Source of the DNA: Typha latifolia
Lineage: Eukaryota > Streptophyta > Magnoliopsida > Poales > Typhaceae
Reading direction: 5' to 3'
DNA: 64,000 nucleotides
NCBI GenBank assembly: GCA_019914945.1
Contig: CM034112.1
Location: 8,090,501-8,154,500, forward strand
The stretch's first letter is position 1. Every line of letters begins with the position of its first letter. Both the position numbers and the translations under genes were made by a program. The notes under the pieces are model-generated. The model was not told the DNA's origin. It did no database searches and was given only the letters and a program-made list of their open reading frames with translations. Of the stretch, positions 56,251 through 64,000 are shown piece after piece.

Positions 56251-58260
56251 GGCTCCCTCAAGTCAAGTCTCAAACTATTGTCCAATTCACCTCATAGTTG
56301 TCTATTTATTAAAGCCACCTAAGATTTTTAGATTTAAGAAGTTTGGAGCGCTCTTGACTTTGATTCCTTTATCCATCAATGGTGTTGCAAGGCTCCTTAT
56401 AATTTCAATTCTATCGTCAACCATCTTCAGCAACTTCACTTTACCAGATTCAAAACCAGAACCTAGTGCAATTCCAACTTCTACTCAATCAAACCAAAAA
56501 AGATAAGAGTAAAGAATGTTATTGCCTCTCTAGACTTGAAAGAGGAATCCTCTCGTCTTTCCTCTAGTGACCTTTAGACGGGAAAATCTCTCAAATTTGA
56601 TCTTAACAAACTCCTTCTTTAAGAAGTGATCTTGTGGCGGAAGAGATCTTGACAAATTTGTCCCAACGAAGGGAGAAAAACACAAAAAATATCCATAATT
56701 TTGCTAATAGCCGAAGAAAGACCAACTACATCTCTTCAATAAGCATTAATGGAGTGCTTACTTCTAATCAATCTCCAATTAAGAATTATTTCTACTCTTT
56801 TTATAAAGATCTTTTTTCTAACAGCTCACAACCTTCTATGTCTTTCACATGGTCAGACTTATATTGTTCACCTTCTCTTGATTTCTCCCTTCTCATTGCA
56901 CCCTTCTCAAATGATGAGATCAGATCTGATGTTTCTAATAGTTGTACTGACAAAGCTTTGATGGCTTCCCAATTCTCTTCTATGAAAGGTATTGGAATTC
57001 AATTAGTTTGATATCTTCAAATTTTTGGATGATTTCTTCCACTATGGTATTCATCTCCATGGCATCAACAAAGATTTTTATACTTTCATCGGTAAGAAGA
57101 AGGAACCTTCTTCAATTCAAGATTTCACCTATCAGCTAATGAATTGCTCATGGAAAATCATCATCAAGTTGTTGGCTAATAAAGTAAATATGTAATTGAT
57201 GATCTAATTGGTGAACATCAGTTGGCCTTTATTAAATGTAGAAGTATCTTTGGCATTCATAGTACTTGTGAAGCTATTAATTGTTGCCATAATATGAAGT
57301 ATATGGGTCTTCCCTTTAAGTTTGATCTCAAAAAAGCCTTTAACACCATCAACTGGGCAATTCTCTTTGATATCATACATGCTCATGACTTTCATTCTCA
57401 AGGGATTCCCTGGGTTTCGCTCCTATCTTAATTCTGCTTCTTTAGCCACTCTTATTAATGAAAAGCCTAGCAATCCTTTTTCGTAATAGGAAATGTTTTC
57501 AACAAGAAGAACCTTTATCTCCTCCCACTTTCATTCTTGTAACTTATCTTTATTTGCAATTATCATTCGCACCCAGCATTAAGGAGCCCTTATTTCTCTT
57601 GGCCCTAATCATGCTTCTCAAATTCATATCCTACAATTTGTAGATGATACACTTCTACTTCACGAGGCTTTAGAGGATTTATTCATTTATCTAAAATATA
57701 CTATAGTCCCTTTTTAACTCATTTTTTAGTGAAAATTTAATTTTTCAAAGTCTTGTATCATTGGGCTAAGCATAGCAGTTGACATCAATTTTTGGCCATC
57801 CAAGCTATGGTGTAGAGTTGGTCTCTTCCTACTAACTTATCTAGGTCTACTGCTCAAGGTTGGCACCCTAAAGTCTATCGACTAGAACCCAATTGTAGAC
57901 AAATTTGAAGAAAAACTCTCTAGGTTGTCTTCCAAAACCCTTTCTATTGGAGGACGGCTAATTATGCTTAAAATTGTCATAATAGCAACTCCTTTATACT
58001 TTGTTTCTCTTTTGAATCTCATATATTATTATCAAAAGGTTTGATAGAATTATAAGATTCTTTTTCTGGAGAGGTAAGAGCTCGTGCTCCAAGTTCAACT
58101 GCCTTATTAACTAGCAAAAAGTCTATCTTTCAAAAGATCAAGATAGGCTAGAGGTTCTCTATCTTTGATCTATGAATATCCCTCTTCATTGCAAATGGGG
58201 ATGGAAACTTCTTCAATTAAATTATTTTCCCTTTTAGAAGAGTTTCATTCTTACTTGCTA
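56251..58260 (+). pseudogene. Second LINE, ORF2 reverse transcriptase
   Basis: Continues from 52151: SNYCPIHL and KIFRFKKF (end of the endonuclease), a long linker, then LANK-VN and ISWPLLNVEV-like finger region. The palm reads KFDLKKAFNTINWAILFD (usual DFKKAFDT(V/I)NW, one Asp position changed to Asn). The second catalytic motif is QFVDDTLLL near 57635-57660 (F(A/V)DD). RT thumb phrases (SIGGRLIMLKIV) follow. Many stops. No clear poly(A) end was identified before 58260. Confidence 0.82.
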
Positions 58261-58261
58261 C

Positions 58262-58728
58262 TGTTAAAGGTGTAAAATCCAAAAGAATGAAAATAAAATT
58301 GAGCGCACATGCTAGGTGCTTGCGCGGTCTTTTCTTCTCCCCTTCATTCCCCTCTTGCAACCACCAATTTTCCCCCTTTTTTTTCTCATCACGCTAGAGT
58401 GTCGGTTAACCAAGCTGCTCTCACCAAGAATTTCATTGATAACTCATCCTTTTCCTCCTTGAGTTAATCTCAATTTTGTTGGTTGATTAATCCTCCATCT
58501 TCCCTTTCTTGTGTTTCAACCTCGTTAAAGAGTTGATTGGCCGGTGGCCTCGTGTTGACATCATGCTGATCTAGGGAGTTTCACCTTATGAAGCTCTTCT
58601 AGTTGTTGCCCTTCATGGTTTCTTACCGCCCTTGGGAGAGGCTACATCAAGTGGCTTCTTTTCATCAACTTTCTGTTGCGACTTGACTTTTGAGTCAATT
58701 CATAATAAGGGTTTGCTTTGATACCAAT
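58262..58728 (-). pseudogene. Leader and gag start of a minus-strand D element (fragment)
   Basis: The minus strand shows a PBS-like TGGTATCAAAGC (complement at 58715-58726) just outside the D LTR, and then a short, stop-ridden stretch that could be leader and gag start. It is truncated at 58262; no 3' LTR follows. Confidence 0.4.
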
Positions 58729-60041
58729 TGATAGGAACATACTTGAGATCGATCCAAATCATGAATAATTCTGCATAGTCAATGGAGAAAATTCACCAAA
58801 TATTCTTTGGATCACAAAAAATTATGAAACTGCTTGGAATAATTTCGTAACTTCTAGATCTAGGTTCTTGATACTCAGACCCTTTATAGATTAAAATGAT
58901 ATCAGGGTATAATCTGGATAACAAGCCATGGTAGTGTTGGTGGTGAGAGTGGTTCGATTTGTAGATGGTAAAGGAGATGAAATGGATGGTTAATGATGGT
59001 GGTGGTGATTTTTAGATTGATACTGCAGAGGAGAAGATGGGGGAGAAGTAGGCCTACCCTATGGGACTAGGGGGATTGGCAAAAGTGAGGGATGGAGGAT
59101 TAGAAGCTAGACAAGACCGTTTCGACAAGAGAAGCCGTGTTGGTTGGTAAAGAGGGAGGGAGATTATGGTCGATGGCCAAGTTGAGAGGGGAGAGAGATG
59201 CAAGGGCAAAATCTAATTAATCTTTCATTCTAAGCATACCTAGGATACAATCCATAAGACTCTATTTATAGAGAATAAAAATAAGAGTCCTAAACAAACT
59301 AATAAACTTAGTTAAACTAGTCTTCTTTATCTTTCTTAGATTAGTCCTTTGTTTTTTCCTAGATAGAGTTTGAATCATCAAAAACCTTGAATACAAAAGT
59401 TGTATAGATTGGAAGAAGGGGGAGGAGAGGGCGGCCCCTAAGGGTCTAGGGTGATTGCCCGGTCGAGGGAGGTTAGAAGCGGTATCATCGGGGATTGAGA
59501 GAACGGGAGCGAAGAAGACGAAGGAGGCAAGGCAAAACTCAATTCTTCAATAATCACCTCTGGTTGCCATCCACATCCTTTTAGAGGCTAACCAAATAAC
59601 TAAAAATTAACCCTAAACAATACATTTTTGCCGACCGCGTTTGAACGCACCGAGTTCGCTCTTCTCTGGATTTGCGAACATGATACAGGCGTTTGAACGC
59701 GCGACCGAACACGCATGTTTTCCACTTCTCTGGATTTGTGAACGCAATGCAGGCATTCACAGTGCGTTCGAACGCACAATGCACGCTCTCACAACCACGT
59801 TCACAACCGCGTTCGAACGCACTCCACCCGCGTTTGAACGCGACTTACAGAAAACTTATTTTCTTGAAAATTAAACATTAAAATAAGAAATAAAGACACT
59901 CCTAAAGTGAATCCATGCTCGAGACGACATCGGTGAAGTCTGAATCGTATCACAAATAAGCAAATAAAATAACTAGATTCAATCCATCGAGCCCAATCTC
60001 CCTTGATGTGATTGTGATCTGATCTGACCCGGTTCGCATCA
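58729..60041 (-). mobile_element. D-family LTR with inserted B fragment
   Basis: In minus orientation it starts TGATGCGAACCGGGTC at 60041 and ends CCTATCA at 58729. A TATA box (CTATAAATAGAG) is at about 59263-59274. From about 59405 to 59952 the sequence is a B-family LTR in minus orientation (starting TGATACGATTC at 59952), truncated at its 3' side, with the TTCGAA array at 59635-59850. Confidence 0.68.
59405..59952 (-). mobile_element. Truncated family B LTR
   Basis: About 548 bp begin TGATACGATTCAGACTTC on the minus strand and contain the palindrome array and the pyrimidine-rich leader. The part with the PBS units is absent. Confidence 0.75.
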
Positions 60042-60275
60042 TAGATAATTTACCTTTTGGTGATAGTACAACGAAGGATTTATTTCGATGATCCAAGAAC
60101 TAAAACCTTAATAATCTCAAAGCGCCAGCAAAGCATGATGTTGCTTGCCGGTCCTAGCCCTGGAACATAAGAGCCACTCCATGGTTGACCCAATCTGGGA
60201 ATGATACATCAAAGGCCATAAGATTAGTATGAATTTCAACAAGAGCGAATAGATCTGAAGAATGAAGATTTAATA
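60042..60275 (-). pseudogene. LINE ORF2 start (third copy)
   Basis: The minus strand reads LLNLHSSDLFALVEIHTNLM and FPDWVNHGVALMF, the endonuclease start of the LINE family seen at 3336. It is cut by the D LTR at 60041. Confidence 0.7.
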
Positions 60276-60289
60276 AATTTAAAAGCTCC

Positions 60290-61935
60290 AAGGCCGAGAT
60301 GGCCAGCGCCACCATTTCTTCATGATCTGGCTCTCCGTTAGGATCATGGCAAATAGGTGGGAGAATTGATAGTCGGGGAGGGAATTGAAAACCTCTCCCA
60401 AAGGAGGGGACCTTGTGTGGGTATGGGATCCAAAGTGGGAATGGAGCGAGAAGGAGGTAAGGAGATGTGATGGGTCAAGGATCCATAGGAAAAGGGAAGG
60501 TGAGGAGTGCTCGGGTTAGACCCCTCACGGGTAAAATCATTTCGACCAAAATCATCAATCAGCATATCCACAAGGGAGCCATACCCCTCCGCCTTGGTAC
60601 TCGAAGAGGCATAGGGTCTAGTTGCCACTTGACAACTATCCATGAAGGTGTGGTCCCTCAAATCTTCTTTATGGGCTGCCGTATTAATGCAAAACAATTC
60701 TTACCTTGGGTAGGTCATCCATCACCTTGAGGCTAGAGGCCAGCTTCACAACAACTTGAGTGAGCCCAAGACCTGAGACGACCTTCTCTAGAGCAGATGT
60801 GTGAGGCACAATAATCGAAGCATCATGAGTAGTGCTCGAGGGTGCACTGCAAAAAGGGGCAATCATGAAGTTGTCTAATCACCATGTTAGTTATGCAGCT
60901 TGAGACAACGAGGCGTGCCCTCCCTACTTGCCACATTGGATACGAGAGGATATCTTGCTGACTTAATGAGTACGTGCCCCCCAGGCTGAAAGATGGTGGG
61001 AATCACACCATTATGGCTAGGTTGGTTACCTTCCACTAGAGGTTCACCAACGATAATTTTATCGCCTACCCTAAGGTCCTTCCCTTTCTCCTTGTCGATA
61101 ATCACCATCGGCTATACTGTCTACGATACCTCCTAGGCAGTGGCTCCGACAACCTTTTTTTTACACATTAATCCAAGGACCAAAAATCACTAACTCATCC
61201 TTACATAAGCTCCCTTCTGAATGAGGAACAGTCAACGACTGGCTCGGATTTCTTAGGCTCCCCTCAAGATCTCTAGTATTGGCCACCTTAAAATCCTCTG
61301 GACACTTATTTGTTTGATGACCGATTTTGCCAGATCGAAACTAAACGGATGAAAGGTTTTCATACGCCACTACCTGATGTAGCTATTCCCTTAGAGGACC
61401 CACAAGGATAGTTTGCCCAAAGGCTTAGTGAGCTCGATCTCCACACATATTCTAGCAAATCACCCCATAGTTCTAGCCAACGTATATCCATCAATTTTTA
61501 TCAGCCTTCCCAGTTGGGTGGCCTCCTCCTCCAGCAAGTCCTGCGGCCAATATTCCTTTAGTAGCCCTGTAAGTTGAATCAAAACTGGGGCAGAGAGGAC
61601 CCCCTCCGATAAGGACTGAAATTGGGCCGCCAATGGATCAAGTTTAGGATAAGGCCATGCAAGGTTCAAGGATCCCCCATGATTACATAAATCATATCAT
61701 GCTTAAAAAAAAATTTTAATGTGAAAAAAACCTAAAGCCATGTCTATTATTCGAAGGAAACCAACTCGCTTCCATCTCCTTGCCGTCTCTTGGACTAGGT
61801 AAGATAGCGGAGAAGGGTGACCAAAGAACTTTCCAATTTAGCTAAAACATCATTCCATTTTACTCTTTGCCACTCGAGCTCCATCCATAGGCTTGTAGGA
61901 GCCAGATGTCTCCCTTATCTTACTAATAATTGAGC
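60290..61935 (-). pseudogene. LINE ORF1 (third copy)
   Basis: The minus strand holds a DUF4283 part (61900-61440, including LLEEEATQLGRLIKIDGYTL), a zinc knuckle relic (GKIGHQTNKC near 61300-61325, first Cys pair lost) and the C-terminal part to 60290. It is collinear with the split copy (15705-16880 plus 3358-4466) and shows the uninterrupted sequence at that insertion site (GATACCTCC near 61117). The F LTR at 61936 cuts its N-terminus. Confidence 0.78.
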
Positions 61936-64000
61936 TGTAACGCCCTCGCCTGGCATGGGCACGTGCACACCCACGCGCCCACATGGCACGCTCGGCGCAC
62001 ACAACAAGTCGGGCGAGGCTCGTCACGCACAGATATTCTCCTGTGCACATATAATTATGACATCATCAAATAAAACATGCTAACCTATCCATGATCACAT
62101 AATCCAACACCAGATAAATCATACTATTAACCAAATAAATCTGTTAACATATGAATATCCCAGTCTACAATAATGTACATTAAACCACTACATAGTCTAG
62201 CAGGACCCACACAGGCCACAACAAACCATCAAGATACAACTAAAACAACTAATACAAGAGTACGCCATGATTCGACCTATTTCATACAGATCATCGTCTA
62301 ATACAAAAGAGTACAAATATCAAATACTGGTACAACATAATTTCTATATAAACTATCATCTATACCGTCTCGCATCTATAGTTTACATCATCTTTACTCT
62401 AAAATATCTCATCAGGATATCTCAAGGCGGTATCACGTGCCATAATATCTGTGGGGGTTAAAAAGAAAGAAATAAAGAGAGTCATGAACAAAAGTCTCAG
62501 TGAATAGACCTTACCCCAAATTAGTGATGCCAAACAGAGAGTAAATCATATATTGGATAATATGAATCAGCAAGAACATCATGTCATGAATGAGTATATG
62601 AATATATTCTCAATAATATATAAATGAAAAGTAAATAATATGTCGTAACTAATAAAAGTATATAATCCTTGACAACGAGTAAACAGATTTCCATGTTATA
62701 CTATCATCACAACTCTCTCTCAAATATGACATATGATGCATGCCAACCATGACCATGCTATGATATCAAATACAACCATATATGATACATATTGATCACT
62801 CGATAATCTAGTAACCAGATGATAATAAAATCATATGCATTTCTCAACATCATAATTATCACCGACATCTTGGTATAATATCATCATACTAGACCACTAT
62901 GAACAGTCAACACCCGGTACCTGGTCTCAACATCATGTCTGAAGGCTCAGAGCATACTCTACGACCTGCAAGAGTATCTCAAATATAATCATACCCCCGC
63001 CAACCGCTAAGGTATTAACATCCATCCAGACCGGGCACCCACATAGTTGATAGAAACCTCGTGAGGATAACTCGCCACATATGCCCTAGCGAACGGTATG
63101 CGTCCGATTGTCTGTGCGCACACAATCAACTGACCTCGGACATGGGCCACGAGATATCGCATATCAGCAACCATAATCATCACTCTAGGCACCCCTAACC
63201 CTGGCGCCTACTCGGGTATCCTCACGTTTTCTAGCAACTATCATATCAATCACATTTTATGCTTTCCTTCTAAATGCCAGATCACATGTATATATCCAGT
63301 ATGATAACGAATCAATGCATAATAGGAATTTAGGTGGTAAGAAAGTCAAAAGGAAAATAATGCAATACAGTCTCCGACCATATATCTAACACATGCATAC
63401 TCCTACTACTCTGTCACATGCACACTCATACTAGAAGATCATCTTCATATAAAATCCTAACAATATAATCATCTCTATTTATCATCATCATACTCATATC
63501 CAAGATCAGCCTAATTCTATGCATGATAAAAATATGCTCGACTATAATCATCTCTAGATAAAGTCATATAATCATGCTAAAGGCCAAAACATGCATGTAT
63601 ATAATATATAATATAACCTAATTTGAGAAAGGCGTCTAGGGGATAAGACTACTCACACTTGATTAGAAGATGCAAACCACGTATCCCTCACATCCGCCAA
63701 TCAACCAAGTGACACTCATCGCTAGCAAGGTCCACGAGATCTCAAATAAGGGTTTCGAGATCTGAAAATATTTAAGTATTAGGTTTAGAATTACTTTTTT
63801 TTATTTTTGATTATATAACTAGATCTATATTATAGATACGATTCAAATACTATAATTATACTATTATCATAAAATGCTAATTAAACTACTAGACATATAA
63901 GTAAATAAATAAATAAATATTGTTATTACCTATATTTATACGTAATAGTTTATAACCTAATTAATCATTAATTAATTATAATCAACAATAATCATATTGA
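61936..64000 (-). mobile_element. F-family LTR (runs off the window)
   Basis: Starts TGTAACGCCC at 61936, the complement of the F LTR end, and is collinear with 10260-11379 in reverse (e.g. ctaggggataagactactcaca near 63640). The window ends inside it. It contains a degraded version of the hairpin minisatellite near 62930-63020. The element's other end and target duplication are outside the window. Confidence 0.8.

Overview
This 64 kb window is nuclear DNA of a flowering plant, and I infer a monocot. The evidence is dense nests of Ty3/gypsy, Ty1/copia and LINE-1-type elements, initiator-Met-tRNA primer binding sites (PBS), MITEs, and plant gene families (vacuolar iron transporter homologs, a divinyl-chlorophyllide reductase fragment). 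The very GC-rich third positions in the reductase fragment fit a commelinid monocot, but the species cannot be read from this sequence. No rRNA, tRNA gene, CRISPR array or bacterial-type operon is present. Nearly all element genes are broken by stops and frameshifts.

Layout. Region 1-16.9 kb is a minus-strand LINE (ORF1 at 16.9-15.7 and 4.5-3.4 kb, ORF2 at 3.3-1.8 kb). It is split by an 11.2 kb insertion: a Tekay-like gypsy element (5.0-9.5 kb) whose two ends carry inverted copies of one LTR (here family G). The right LTR is itself split by another Tekay-like element (family F, 9593-14027, target duplication GTGCA). Solo LTRs of family A sit at 1011-1809 and 7500-8362. Region 17-28 kb holds a MITE, a decayed minus-strand Tnt1/Tork-like copia element (18.2-23.1 kb), an internally deleted gypsy element (23.1-26.5 kb) with a nested family B solo LTR, and an A solo LTR (27165-28023). 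Region 28-33.3 kb is a minus-strand PIF/Harbinger transposase gene cut by a plus-strand E-family LTR block (30.46-32.9 kb).

Region 33.3-39.6 kb is the only host-gene island. It has two convergent VIT/nodulin-21-like genes (34566-35162 plus, 36759-37436 minus), which form an inverted duplication, and a 1160 bp Pack-Harbinger-like element (38038-39197) carrying a frameshifted fragment of divinyl chlorophyllide a 8-vinyl-reductase. Region 39.9-58.3 kb starts with an A LTR and a Mutator-type MITE. It continues with a plus-strand LINE (about 41.4-58.3 kb) that has swallowed an 8.26 kb chain of four family B LTRs and three internal regions (42254-50517, target duplication ATCCA) and a 4.1 kb E LTR with a D LTR nested inside it. 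Region 58.3-64 kb holds a D-family LTR with a B fragment, a third LINE ORF1 copy, and the start of another F LTR.

The most unusual observation is that A and B LTRs carry tandem repeats at their 3' ends. Each repeat reproduces the LTR-end/PBS junction (a short TATCA or CATCA end followed by TGGTATCAGAGC), with up to seven copies in a row. Because a solo LTR with a perfect target duplication contains three of them, these PBS motifs lie inside LTRs. A second shared feature is a promoter-proximal array of TTCGAA-centred palindromes just upstream of the TATA box in the same LTRs.
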